18,477 bases of DNA from assembly GCA_023248365.1 (NCBI GenBank), contig JAHFER010000012.1, positions 1 through 18,477 of the forward strand. Direction: 5' to 3'. A program made the translations under genes and the position numbers. Positions within the stretch are counted from its first letter, which is position 1. Each line of letters starts with the position of its first letter. This DNA comes from Nitrospirota bacterium. GTDB taxonomy: Bacteria > Nitrospirota > 9FT-COMBO-42-15 > HDB-SIOI813. The notes below the pieces were generated by a model. It was given only the letters and a program-made list of their open reading frames with translations. It ran no database searches and was not told the DNA's origin. Positions 1 through 7,288 of this stretch are shown piece by piece.

Positions 1-29
1 TCTGCTATAGTTGAAAATCCAATTTAATT

Positions 30-60
30 TTGGAACATAAAATATTATTTTTGTTATAAT
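30..60 (+). promoter_or_regulatory. Promoter of the rpsU-dnaG-rpoD operon
   Basis: A perfect TATAAT -10 box lies at 55-60, preceded by TG at 52-53 (extended -10). A weaker -35-like TTGGAA is at 30-35, with a 19-base spacer; the extended -10 would compensate for that spacing. Transcription would start near 67, leaving a leader of about 28 bases before the rpsU ATG at 95. The surroundings are strongly AT-rich, as expected for a promoter. It is the only promoter-like element upstream of the operon in this window. Assigned by reading the consensus; not tested. Confidence 0.7.
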
Positions 61-94
61 TTTTATAAATATATACGTGAGGGGGGGGGATTGT

Positions 95-283
95 ATGTTG
101 GGGGTTAAGGTAAAGGAGAATGAATCCTTTGAAAGCGCTCTTCGCAGGTTTAAAAAACAGTGCGAAAAGGCTGGGATTCTATCCGAGATGCGCAAGAGAG
201 AACATTATGAAAAACCTAGCGTTAAACGGAAACGTAAGGCGATAGCAGCAAGGAAAAAGGCCACAAAAAGACAAAAGGAATAA
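95..283 (+). CDS. rpsU: 30S ribosomal protein S21
   Basis: Small ribosomal protein of the 30S platform, 62 residues. The family core is plain: VKVKENESFESALRRFKK at the N-terminus, then QCEKAGILSEMRKREHYEKP, then a basic lysine/arginine tail (KRKRKAIAARKKATKRQKE). An in-frame GTG at 77 exists, but the ATG at 95 is preferred: S21 proteins start just before the KVKENE block, and GAGGGGGGGGG (79-89) is a Shine-Dalgarno sequence at proper distance from 95, whereas starting at 77 would translate that sequence. First gene of the rpsU-dnaG-rpoD operon, 4 bases before the next gene. Oddity: the ribosome-binding site contains a run of nine G (81-89), which could slip. Confidence 0.96.
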   Translation: MLGVKVKENESFESALRRFKKQCEKAGILSEMRKREHYEKPSVKRKRKAIAARKKATKRQKE

Positions 284-287
284 GGTT

Positions 288-740
288 ATGCCATTACTGG
301 ATAGACTTTCATCTGAATTAAAAGAATCATTAAAGGCACGGAACCAACTTAAGGTCGAGGTAATAAGGCTGCTGAAGTCATCAATTAAGAACAAAGAAAT
401 AGAAAAGATGTCCCCTCTTACTGATGAAGAGATACTCGGAGTTATAATCTCTGCTGCTAAGCAAAGAAGAGATTCAATAGAACAGTTTCAAAAGGGTGGA
501 AGGGAAGATTTAGTTCAGAAAGAGACCAGTGAACTTGAAATACTTCAGACCTTCCTACCGCAACAACTTAGTGATGAAGAGGTTGTGAATGAGATTAAGA
601 CGATTATAACTGAAACAGGCGCTTCTTCTCCAAAGGATATGGGGAAGGTCATGAAGGTATTAATTCCGCGGATTAAAGGACGGGCTGATGGGACAAAGGT
701 AAGTTCTCTGGTTAAGGAGATTATGGAATCTATAAGTTGA
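288..740 (+). CDS. yqeY: GatB/YqeY domain-containing protein
   Basis: 150-residue protein of the YqeY family, related to the C-terminal tail domain of the GatB subunit of tRNA amidotransferase. It shows the usual two-part helical layout: an N-terminal half (MPLLDRLSSELKESLKARNQ, then VIRLLKSSIKNKEIEK) and a C-terminal half with the family hallmarks LQTFLPQQLSDEEV, GASSPKDMGKVMKVL and KGRADGTKVSSLVKE. Full family length. Start ATG at 288 with AAAAGGA at 273-279. The family is thought to bind tRNA or affect tRNA metabolism, but its exact role is not settled, so no reaction is claimed. It sits between rpsU and dnaG, a position common in many bacteria, and is co-transcribed with them. Confidence 0.93.
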   Translation: MPLLDRLSSELKESLKARNQLKVEVIRLLKSSIKNKEIEKMSPLTDEEILGVIISAAKQRRDSIEQFQKGGREDLVQKETSELEILQTFLPQQLSDEEVVNEIKTIITETGASSPKDMGKVMKVLIPRIKGRADGTKVSSLVKEIMESIS

Positions 741-756
741 TAAGGGGGGATTCCCC

Positions 757-2520
757 TTGGATGGGCATATTCCTGAGGAATTAATAACAAAAATTATTGG
801 AAGCCAGGATATAGTAGAGGTAATTTCCAGATATATTTCACTTAAAAAATCAGGTCAGAATTATAAAGGACTTTGCCCATTTCATTCAGAAAAGACTCCT
901 TCATTTGTTGTAAGTCCTGCAAAACAGCTTTTCCATTGTTTTGGATGCGGGACCGGGGGCAATGTAATAACATTTCTCATGAAACAGGATAATGCAGGAT
1001 TTTCTGAAGTTGTCAGAAGGCTTGGAAATGATGCAGGAATCACTATAGAGGGTGTTACAAAAGATAATAAAAGAGAAGTCCTTATATATGAAGTAAACAA
1101 GTTAGCCGCATCTTTTTATTATGAAAACCTGATTAATGCAAAAGAGGCAGAATCTGCAAGGAATTATCTCTTAAAGCGAGGATTGGATAGAGAGATAATT
1201 AAAAAATTTAATGTCGGATACGGCATTAGCTCTTGGAGCAGTGCCTATGATTTTCTTAAGAAAAAGGGATTTCAGGAGGATAGCCTGTTAAAAACAGGAT
1301 TAATTATCCCACGGACTAAAGGCACAGGATACTACGACAGGTTTAGAGAAAGAATAATGTTTCCAATTTATGATATACAAAAAAGGATAGTAGGCTTCGG
1401 TGGGCGTGTCCTTGATAATTCAACTCCAAAGTACCTTAATTCACCTGAAACACCTGTTTTCATAAAAGGTAATTTATTGTACGGACTTGAGACTGCAAAA
1501 GATGCTATAATAGAAACAGGATACGCAATAATTGTAGAGGGTTATATGGATGTAATTGCAGCTCATCAGGCAGGAATTACGAATGTAGTTGGTACATTAG
1601 GAACTGCTTTTACGCCAAACCACCTAAGAATATTACAAAGGTTATGTAAAGTAGTCGTATTAACTTTTGACTCTGATACCGCAGGTATAAATGCGGCGCT
1701 GAGGACACTCGATGTCTTTATAGGCAGTACGGTTGAGGCTAAAGTATTACTTCTGCCAGAGGGAGAGGACCCTGACAGTTTTATCAGGGAAAACGGAAAG
1801 GCTAATTTTGTGGAACTCGTTCAGAAGTCAATTGGGATTATAGACTTTGCAATTGGGAGGATAATTAACAGAAAGACTAATGGCGATGGCGTACTCTCAA
1901 AGGAAACAAAGTTAAGACATGCAGAAGATTGTCTTAATATAATAAGAAAGGTTCCAAACAGGATTGAACAGGACTATCAGTTGACAAGGGTTTCAAAGGA
2001 TCTGAAGATAGAAAAAGATGTCCTGTATGCTGAGTTGAAGAGAAAAAGCAAAGGAGAAAAGGCAGTACAACCTGAAAAGATTAAGAAAAACAATGTAAGA
2101 AGCCAGGGGATTGAAGAGATCTTGCTTACTCTGATAATTAAAGACAAAAGCCTTAGAATACTGGCAAAAGAAAATTTAGACATAAAAGATTTTGTTAATC
2201 CGGTATATCAAAAGATAGCGGCTTATGTATTAATATCAGGAAAAGAACTGAATGATCTTTTACATACTGAGGAATTAGATCAGGATGTCCGGTCTGAGAT
2301 TACGAGAATGGCGTTAAGTGACCTGCAATTTGAATTACCAGAAAAAAACCTTTTTGAATACATAAAAGTACTCCAAAGGGAAAGGCTTAACCAGGAATTA
2401 AAGAAAATTGAACAAGAGCTTTATACAGCCGAAATTGCTGGAACTTTCGAGAAGGTCAGGAGCCTTCTTATAGCAAAGCAGGGCTTACTTCAAAGGAAAA
2501 AACTCCTATATGAAAATTGA
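757..2520 (+). CDS. dnaG: DNA primase
   Basis: Makes the RNA primers for lagging-strand synthesis and interacts with the replicative helicase. 587 residues, normal length. Domain order: CHC2 zinc finger with ligands C40, H43, C61, C64; RNA polymerase-like catalytic core about 110-350 including RERIMFPIYD (about 198-206) and the TOPRIM motifs EGYMD (E261), FDSDTAG (D305, D307) and GEDPDSFI (about 336-343); then a C-terminal helicase-interacting region rich in charged helices. The start is TTG at 757: AAGGGGGGA (742-750) sits 6 bases upstream, and the protein begins with the family pattern IPEELITKIIGSQDIVEVI. The ATG at 761 is out of frame. Second enzyme of the macromolecular-synthesis operon, 16 bases after yqeY. 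Confidence 0.97.
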   Translation: MDGHIPEELITKIIGSQDIVEVISRYISLKKSGQNYKGLCPFHSEKTPSFVVSPAKQLFHCFGCGTGGNVITFLMKQDNAGFSEVVRRLGNDAGITIEGVTKDNKREVLIYEVNKLAASFYYENLINAKEAESARNYLLKRGLDREIIKKFNVGYGISSWSSAYDFLKKKGFQEDSLLKTGLIIPRTKGTGYYDRFRERIMFPIYDIQKRIVGFGGRVLDNSTPKYLNSPETPVFIKGNLLYGLETAKDAIIETGYAIIVEGYMDVIAAHQAGITNVVGTLGTAFTPNHLRILQRLCKVVVLTFDSDTAGINAALRTLDVFIGSTVEAKVLLLPEGEDPDSFIRENGKANFVELVQKSIGIIDFAIGRIINRKTNGDGVLSKETKLRHAEDCLNIIRKVPNRIEQDYQLTRVSKDLKIEKDVLYAELKRKSKGEKAVQPEKIKKNNVRSQGIEEILLTLIIKDKSLRILAKENLDIKDFVNPVYQKIAAYVLISGKELNDLLHTEELDQDVRSEITRMALSDLQFELPEKNLFEYIKVLQRERLNQELKKIEQELYTAEIAGTFEKVRSLLIAKQGLLQRKKLLYEN

Positions 2521-2588
2521 GGTAAGCAAATTGCATGTTTTAAGTTTATTATAGTTGTTTATCATAAACCAGGGGGATTAATCAGAAA

Positions 2589-4358
2589 ATGTCAAAAGAT
2601 GAAAAAATTACAGATGTTCAGCAGCTTATATCAGTAGGTAAAGAAAAGGGTTATCTTACTTATGATGAACTTAACAATGCGTTGCCGGATGATTTAATTT
2701 CATCTGATGAGATGGACAACATAATGATGATGTTTGGTGAAATGGATATTGACATTGTTGATCACGCTGAAGAAGAAGGCTACCCCAAGCTCCTGGCTGA
2801 AGATGAATTAGAAGAGGAAGAGAAGGAAGAACGGGAAATAGGTTTAGGCCTTGCCAGGACAGACGACCCTGTACGTTTGTACTTAAAGGAGATGGGAGAC
2901 GTTTCTTTGCTTAGCAGAGAGGGAGAAATTGAGATTGCTAAAAGGATAGAAGAAGGGAAAAAAGAAATAGAGTCTATTATCTTTAGTATGCCCTTTACTA
3001 TTAATGAGGTAGTTGCCTTTGGTGAGCGCCTTAAGGCAGACAAGGCAGCGGTGCATGATTACGTAGGTACCTTTGAAGAAGAAGGTGAAGAGGAATTTGA
3101 AGAAGTTGTTGAAGAGGATACTGAGGAGTTAAAACAAAAGACCCTGCTTTCAATTGAAAGACTTAGAAAGTTAGGACGGGAATTCAAGACTTACAGAAAG
3201 AAGTTAAAGTCCGGCGAATTTAAAAACTCTGAAAAAGAAAAAGTAAAGAAAAAGTTATCTGATTTTCGCAGAAAGATAATAGAGTTAATGATTGAATTGA
3301 ATCTCAATCTAAAATTTATTGATTCTATTGTTGATAGATTAAAAGATTTCAATAGAGAAATTCAGCGTAAGGAAAATGAATTAAACATTTGTGCCAGAAA
3401 ATTAAAATGCAAGGCCAATGACCTTCGCACCCTTTTTGAAAAAATAAAAGATAACAGGGTCAGGCTCAAAAAGTTGATAAAGGATACAGGTAAATCTGAA
3501 GAGGATATTCTGGCGTTAGAAGAAAACTTCAACCATGCATTGAAGGCTCTTAATAATATAGAAGAGGAGACTGGAATTCCGGCAAATGAGCTAAGAGATG
3601 CTGTTAAGTCTCTGGAAATGGCTGAATTAAAAGCAAGGATTGCAAAGAGTGAACTTATAGAGGCCAACCTGAGGTTGGTAGTAAGTATTGCCAAAAAGTA
3701 CACAAACCGCGGACTTCAGTTCCTTGATCTGATTCAGGAAGGGAATATTGGTCTGATGAAGGCCGTAGACAAATTTGAATACAGGCGTGGTTATAAGTTC
3801 AGCACCTACGCAACCTGGTGGATAAGGCAGGCTATTACAAGGGCTATTGCTGATCAGGCACGTACTATCAGAATACCTGTTCATATGATCGAGACTATCA
3901 ACAAGCTTATCCGTACATCACGGCAGCTTGTTCAGGAAATAGGGCGTGAACCCACACCTGAAGAAATTGCTATTGAAATGAAGTTACCAGTAGATAAGGT
4001 AAGAAAAGTACTTAAAATAGCAAAGGAACCAATTTCTCTTGAAACGCCTGTTGGTGAGGAAGAAGACAGTCATCTTGGAGATTTCATAGAAGATAAAAAG
4101 GCCATTTCTCCTATTGATGCAGCCATTAAGGCTAACCTACACGGACAGATTGACTCTGTTTTAAGAACGCTCACTACCAGGGAAGAAAAGGTACTGAGGA
4201 TGCGTTTTGGTATAGGAGAAGTGACAGATCATACGCTTGAAGAAGTAGGTCAGACGTTTGATGTAACAAGGGAAAGAATTCGTCAGATAGAGGCAAAGGC
4301 CTTAAGAAAATTAAGGCATCCAAGCCGTAGCAAACGTCTTAAAAGTTTTACAGATTAG
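2589..4358 (+). CDS. rpoD: RNA polymerase primary sigma factor (sigma-70)
   Basis: Housekeeping sigma factor that directs RNA polymerase to -35/-10 promoters. 589 residues. Region 1.1 about 5-80 (LISVGKEKGYLTYDELNNAL) with an acidic linker; region 1.2 about 92-125 (DPVRLYLKEMGDVSLLSREG); a long charged non-conserved region about 130-340; region 2 about 343-432 with the core-binding and -10 recognition segments (GLQFLDLIQEGNIGLMKAVD, YATWWIRQAITRAI); region 3 about 440-515; region 4 about 525-585, whose helix-turn-helix (TLEEVGQTFDVTRERIRQIE) reads the -35. Region 1.1 and the non-conserved region mark it as the primary, not an alternative, sigma. Start ATG at 2589 with an AGGGGG sequence at 2571-2576. 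The 68-base gap from dnaG shows no convincing separate promoter. Confidence 0.98.
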   Translation: MSKDEKITDVQQLISVGKEKGYLTYDELNNALPDDLISSDEMDNIMMMFGEMDIDIVDHAEEEGYPKLLAEDELEEEEKEEREIGLGLARTDDPVRLYLKEMGDVSLLSREGEIEIAKRIEEGKKEIESIIFSMPFTINEVVAFGERLKADKAAVHDYVGTFEEEGEEEFEEVVEEDTEELKQKTLLSIERLRKLGREFKTYRKKLKSGEFKNSEKEKVKKKLSDFRRKIIELMIELNLNLKFIDSIVDRLKDFNREIQRKENELNICARKLKCKANDLRTLFEKIKDNRVRLKKLIKDTGKSEEDILALEENFNHALKALNNIEEETGIPANELRDAVKSLEMAELKARIAKSELIEANLRLVVSIAKKYTNRGLQFLDLIQEGNIGLMKAVDKFEYRRGYKFSTYATWWIRQAITRAIADQARTIRIPVHMIETINKLIRTSRQLVQEIGREPTPEEIAIEMKLPVDKVRKVLKIAKEPISLETPVGEEEDSHLGDFIEDKKAISPIDAAIKANLHGQIDSVLRTLTTREEKVLRMRFGIGEVTDHTLEEVGQTFDVTRERIRQIEAKALRKLRHPSRSKRLKSFTD

Positions 4359-4365
4359 TAAATAC

Positions 4366-4442
4366 GGGCCCATAGCTCAGCTTGGTAGAGCCACCGGCTC
4401 ATAACCGGTTGGTCCCAGGTTCAAACCCTGGTGGGCCCACCA
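4366..4442 (+). tRNA. tRNA with CAT anticodon, probably tRNA-Ile2 (lysidine type)
   Basis: Complete cloverleaf read by eye: acceptor GGGCCCA (4366-4372) pairs with TGGGCCC (4432-4438), discriminator A 4439, CCA encoded at 4440-4442. D stem GCTC/GAGC; anticodon stem ACCGG/CCGGT closing loop CTCATAA (anticodon CAT); T stem CCAGG/CCTGG with loop TTCAAAC. It is not the initiator, because position 1 is a paired G. CAT may be elongator Met or Ile2, in which TilS converts C34 to lysidine. C4-G69 and C5-G68, reported as TilS determinants in E. coli tRNA-Ile2, are both present, which favours Ile2; elongator Met is still possible. It lies 7 bases after the rpoD stop and 13 bases before the zinc-ribbon gene, so it is probably cut from the operon transcript. 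Confidence 0.95.
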
Positions 4443-4455
4443 AAATTACTTTATT

Positions 4456-5175
4456 ATGGAATATATTTCTAATGACCAGTTGAAACTTCTTATACAGATT
4501 CAGGAAAAGGACAGCTATATATCAGAGATAGTAGATAAACAGAAAACTATACCTGACATTTTAGCCTCAATAAAGGGAAACCTCGATAAGGCCCAGGCTG
4601 AACTTTCCAATGCAAACCAGGAATACGATAAGGCTTCAAAAGATCGCAGAGATCTCGAAGGAGAGCTAAAAAGTACAGAAGACAAAATAAGGAAACTTAA
4701 GGAAAGAATACCAGAGATAAAAAAGAATACAGAATATCATGCACTATTAAAAGAAATCACTGTGTTTGAGAAAGAAAAGTCTGATATTGAGGAAAAAATC
4801 TTAATACTCCTTGAAAAACTTGATACTTTAAAGGATGTAAAATCAAAAGAAGAACACACAGTTAAAGAAGAAGAGACCAAATTTTTAGAGAAAAAGGGAA
4901 AGATAGAAGCAGATTTTAATCATTTATCAAACAACCTTAAAGAACTTGAAAGTCAAAAGGCATCACTATCAGCCCTTATAGATACTAAAATCCTTGCTGA
5001 GTATAACAGGCTAATACATACAAGGCGAGGTTTGGCAGTAGTATCCATACAAAATGAACATTGCCTCGGCTGTCATATACGCATTCCCCCCCAAATCTTT
5101 TCAGAAATCAGGAAAAATGACAAAATAATCTCCTGTCTAAGTTGTCAGAGGATACTTTATTGGAAGCCAGCGTAA
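4456..5175 (+). CDS. Coiled-coil C4 zinc-ribbon protein (DUF164/CdsZ family)
   Basis: 239 residues. Residues about 5-190 form a long, highly charged coiled coil (many E/K/L heptads), followed by a C-terminal C4 zinc ribbon with C203-x2-C206 and C227-x2-C230. This layout matches the zf-RING_7 (DUF164) family; chlamydial relatives have been described as DNA- or secretion-associated, but the function in most bacteria is unknown, so none is asserted. The acidic/basic coiled coil suggests a dimeric scaffold or nucleic-acid-associated protein. The ATG at 4456 has no clear Shine-Dalgarno sequence; it starts 13 bases after the tRNA CCA end, and upstream codons would run into the tRNA. Its position between rpoD/tRNA and rnpB suggests an RNA- or transcription-linked role. 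Confidence 0.88.
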   Translation: MEYISNDQLKLLIQIQEKDSYISEIVDKQKTIPDILASIKGNLDKAQAELSNANQEYDKASKDRRDLEGELKSTEDKIRKLKERIPEIKKNTEYHALLKEITVFEKEKSDIEEKILILLEKLDTLKDVKSKEEHTVKEEETKFLEKKGKIEADFNHLSNNLKELESQKASLSALIDTKILAEYNRLIHTRRGLAVVSIQNEHCLGCHIRIPPQIFSEIRKNDKIISCLSCQRILYWKPA

Positions 5176-5229
5176 GTATCTTCATGGCCGGTGTTGCAAG
5201 AGGCAATCCCTGTATGGCCTCAAATAAAT

Positions 5230-5641
5230 GCGGACTAAGTAAGACAGATGATCGCCTCGTCAGTTATGACGGGGAGGAAAGTCCGAACTCCAGAGGACAT
5301 GGTGCTGGGTAACGCCCAGTGGGGGTGACCCTAAGGAAAGTGCCACAGAAAATAAACCGCCAGGAAGATGCTATGCATCTTCCTGGTAAGGGTGAAACGG
5401 CGAGGTAAGAGCTCACCGCTCCGTTGGCGACAAGGGAGGCACGGTAAACCCCACCAGGAGCAAGACCAAATAGGAAAACGTTTCAGGGTAGAAATATCCT
5501 GATGAAGGCCTGTCCGGCCAAGGTTTTCGGGTTAGGTCGCTTAAGGTTCCGGGAAACCGGGATCTCAGAGGAATGATCATCGCCCCTTCAAGGGTAACCT
5601 GATAGGGGAACAAAACTCGGCTTATTTCTTACTTAGTCCGC
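5230..5641 (+). ncRNA. rnpB: RNase P RNA, bacterial type A
   Basis: Catalytic RNA that removes the 5' leader of tRNA precursors. The ends are set by helix P1: GCGGACTAAGTAAG (5230-5243) is perfectly complementary to CTTACTTAGTCCGC (5628-5641), 14 pairs. Conserved blocks are present in order: GAGGAAAGTCCGAACTCC (about 5274-5291), GGTAACGCCCAG (about 5308-5319), CCACAGAAAATA (about 5343-5354), a 12-bp P12 hairpin (5360-5371 with 5375-5386, loop TAT), GGGTGAAACGGCGAGGTAAG (about 5390-5409), AGACCAAATAGG (about 5463-5474), and the 3' CTCGGCTTA block before P1. The RNA starts 54 bases after the zinc-ribbon stop. The boundaries include P1 only; the mature ends could differ by a few bases. Confidence 0.95.
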
Positions 5642-5682
5642 TAATTATATATAGCCTGCAGCCAGGAATCATTACCTAAATT

Positions 5683-5745
5683 GTCATTCCTGAGAAAGCA
5701 GAAATCCATTTATATATATTGGATTACCACTTTCCTGGGAATAAC
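5683..5745. repeat. Degenerate palindromic element (intergenic)
   Basis: The left arm from GTCATTCC (5683) reads into TGAGAAAGCAGAAATCC (to about 5707). The reverse complement of the right arm (about 5721-5745) matches it at about 16 of 25 positions: GT-ATTCC, GAAAG, AATCC. The loop is AT-rich (5708-5720). The pattern resembles the widespread GTCATTCC...GGAATGAC intergenic palindromes. It lies between rnpB and the convergent hemerythrin gene, where its hairpin might act as a bidirectional barrier; no T-run typical of an intrinsic terminator follows. The rest of 5642-5768 holds no gene that I can support. Confidence 0.55.
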
Positions 5746-5768
5746 AGATAATGTATTTTATGATTTAA

Positions 5769-6320
5769 CTACCCTACCAACTTTTCAAGTTCATCCACAA
5801 GATCAACATAACGCTGACGTCCGCCTTCACCTAATTTTTCTATCTCTACAATGTTAAAGATATTTAAAAGTTCCTGCTGTTCTTCTTCCTTTATAAGATT
5901 ATTTGCCATCATATAAAGAATACCATCCTCTTTCTGAATATGCTGGGATAAGAGGTCACCATAATTTTTTGCATTTTCAGAAAAAACCTTTTTTGCAGCG
6001 GCATCACCAGCGGCATATTTTTCAGCGCCTTCTGCCATTGCCCTTGCATATCCCCTGCCTTCATCATGTTCAACAAGCATCATACCAATAGGGCCGCCTT
6101 CAACAGGAAATCCTCTCTCTGACATCCTTTTAAAAAGCAGGTCTTCTTCTTTTCCATGATGATAATAATCTGCAAAATTCCTTATAAAGTCAGCAGCACT
6201 TTTCAGTACATCTGCTGATACATCCTCGCCATTATCAATTTTTTTGGCCAACTTCTCCAGGACATCTATCATCTTTTCAATAACCCTGTGGTCTTTCTTT
6301 AAAGCCTCTGTTGCTACCAT
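5769..6320 (-). CDS. Hemerythrin HHE-domain protein
   Basis: 183-residue, mostly helical protein with the spacing of a hemerythrin cation-binding domain: H11, H54/H55 with E58/E59 (the YYHHGKEED segment), H85 (MLVEHDEGRG), H127 and E131 (QHIQKEDGI). These would hold a di-iron site that binds oxygen, nitric oxide or peroxide-type ligands. There is no signal peptide or membrane segment, so it is probably cytoplasmic. Start ATG at 6320 with a strong AGGAGG sequence upstream. It is the last gene of the minus-strand run, 153 bases after the cytochrome b6 stop, with its own likely promoter and an upstream palindrome. Such proteins often serve in O2 or NO sensing, iron handling or repair in anaerobes. 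Which applies here cannot be seen from the sequence. Confidence 0.92.
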   Translation of the reverse strand: MVATEALKKDHRVIEKMIDVLEKLAKKIDNGEDVSADVLKSAADFIRNFADYYHHGKEEDLLFKRMSERGFPVEGGPIGMMLVEHDEGRGYARAMAEGAEKYAAGDAAAKKVFSENAKNYGDLLSQHIQKEDGILYMMANNLIKEEEQQELLNIFNIVEIEKLGEGGRQRYVDLVDELEKLVG

Positions 6321-6390
6321 CGTTTAAAACCTCCTTTTTTAAATTGAAATCCAATAACCAGACGCAAACTTTCGTATATCTTGTCATTGA

Positions 6391-6399
6391 ATTTTAACA
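6391..6399 (-). promoter_or_regulatory. Likely promoter (extended -10) of the hemerythrin gene
   Basis: On the minus strand, TGT-TAAAAT (6399 down to 6391) is an extended -10 element inside a very AT-rich stretch (6390-6430). No good -35 is seen at the usual distance, which would fit an activator-dependent promoter. Transcription would start near 6384, about 64 bases before the ATG. Support is by consensus only. Confidence 0.45.
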
Positions 6400-6435
6400 C
6401 ATTATTTTTATTATAAATATATATTCAAATTCGTG

Positions 6436-6451
6436 TATGACCTGAGTCATA
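6436..6451. promoter_or_regulatory. CRP/FNR-family-like palindromic operator
   Basis: TATGAC-CTGA-GTCATA is a perfect 6+6 inverted repeat with a 4-base centre. Written as TATGA-N6-TCATA it has the same arm length and spacing as the CRP consensus TGTGA-N6-TCACA, with one change per arm. Its centre (6443.5) is about 60 bases upstream of the predicted hemerythrin transcription start, close to the -61.5 position of class I activator sites. It is a candidate site for a CRP/FNR-type regulator responding to oxygen, NO or redox state. The regulator gene is not in the window. Confidence 0.5.
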
Positions 6452-6473
6452 TAGTAATAAATGAGAAGATAAG

Positions 6474-7208
6474 TTACAGCGGACCTGAGATGCCAAGCCT
6501 CCTTACCATTAAAAAATGAAGGGCTAAGAGACCAACGGTAACCCACGGAAGGATTACTACATGGAAGGCAAAGAAACGTGTTAAAGCAAGTTGTCCTACA
6601 ATATTGCCACCCTTGAGAAGATATGTTATATATGGGCCTGCGAATGGAACTGTACTAGGAATCTCAGCCCCAATGGTCGTAGCCCAGAAAGACACCTGGT
6701 TCCATGGGAGAAGATAGCCAGTAAATCCAAATGAGAGGACAAGCAGAAAAAGGCAGATACCTATAACCCAGTTCATGTCTCTCGGAGGTTTGTATGCAGC
6801 ATGAAAATAGATTCTTAACATATGTATCATGACGGTAATTACCATTACATTTGCTGCCCAGTGATGAAATCCTCTGACTAACCAGCCAAAAGGTACATTA
6901 TTGGTTATATGCACAACACTGTCATAAGCATGGTCTACAGTCGGACGGTAATACATAAGAAGCAGGATACCTGTAATGATGTTTGTTAAGAAAAGGAGAA
7001 ATGTAAAGCCGCCAAAGCAGAACCAGAAATTTATATGCGGCGGTACGGGCTTTTTCAAAACTTTCTTTAAGGCAGATCTGAAATCAAGTCTTTCATCAAG
7101 CTCACCATACAGGAACCCCGTAGCAAGGGTAAGCCAGTTCACTAAGCCTCGCAGATTTACAGTTTTATCTAACTTATCAAGCCAGTCTCTTTTTTTTCTA
7201 TTGTTCAC
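6474..7208 (-). CDS. petB: Cytochrome b6-type diheme cytochrome b, without subunit IV
   Basis: Membrane diheme cytochrome of a quinol:cytochrome c oxidoreductase. 244 residues, the length of cytochrome b6 (four helices), not the longer mitochondrial-type cytochrome b. Heme ligands: H115 and H129 (13 residues apart) on helix B, H216 and H231 (14 apart, the b6 spacing) on helix D. C64, in INFWFCFGG, matches the b6 cysteine (C35 in chloroplast b6) that covalently binds the extra heme cn. Other b6 signatures: YYRPTV, PWNQVSFW, and the terminal GISGPL. Start: GTG at 7208 with AAAGGAG at 7214-7220; a longer reading from 7274 would translate the G-rich repeat and is rejected. The usual subunit IV gene does not follow. 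Confidence 0.93.
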   Translation of the reverse strand: MNNRKKRDWLDKLDKTVNLRGLVNWLTLATGFLYGELDERLDFRSALKKVLKKPVPPHINFWFCFGGFTFLLFLTNIITGILLLMYYRPTVDHAYDSVVHITNNVPFGWLVRGFHHWAANVMVITVMIHMLRIYFHAAYKPPRDMNWVIGICLFLLVLSFGFTGYLLPWNQVSFWATTIGAEIPSTVPFAGPYITYLLKGGNIVGQLALTRFFAFHVVILPWVTVGLLALHFLMVRRLGISGPL

Positions 7209-7240
7209 ACAATCTCCTTTATCCGAAAATAACCTTTCAC

Positions 7241-7281
7241 CCCCCCCTTGCCCCCCCTTTATAAGGGGGGGCAAGGGGGGG
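7241..7281. repeat. G7/C7 inverted repeat, copy 1
   Basis: C7-TTG-C7-TT, then TAT, then AA-G7-CAA-G7: a perfect 19+19 inverted repeat with a 3-base loop, in the 104-base gap between the Rieske and cytochrome b6 genes. The left-arm core is the same as in the copy at 15805-15847. There is no T-run after it, so it is not a standard terminator. Each strand also carries G7-CAA-G7, which could form a G-quadruplex. It could pause transcription or protect mRNA ends within the module; this is inference. Confidence 0.85.
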
Positions 7282-7288
7282 TATTTTC

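Noticed and set aside
3362..3703. 113-codon minus-strand open frame inside rpoD.
   Set aside because: Antisense shadow of a clearly coding sigma factor gene.
4366..4442. Initiator tRNA-fMet.
   Set aside because: Position 1 pairs with 72 (G-C), and the anticodon stem lacks the three consecutive G-C pairs of initiator tRNAs.
7209..7274. Extended N-terminus of cytochrome b6 beginning MPPLIKGGQGGG.
   Set aside because: These codons are the translated G7/C7 inverted repeat; the GTG at 7208 has a well-placed AAAGGAG sequence and gives normal b6 length.
7241..7281. Intrinsic terminator between Rieske and b6.
   Set aside because: The stem is strong but no T-run follows it on the transcribed strand, and b6 lies just downstream in the same complex.
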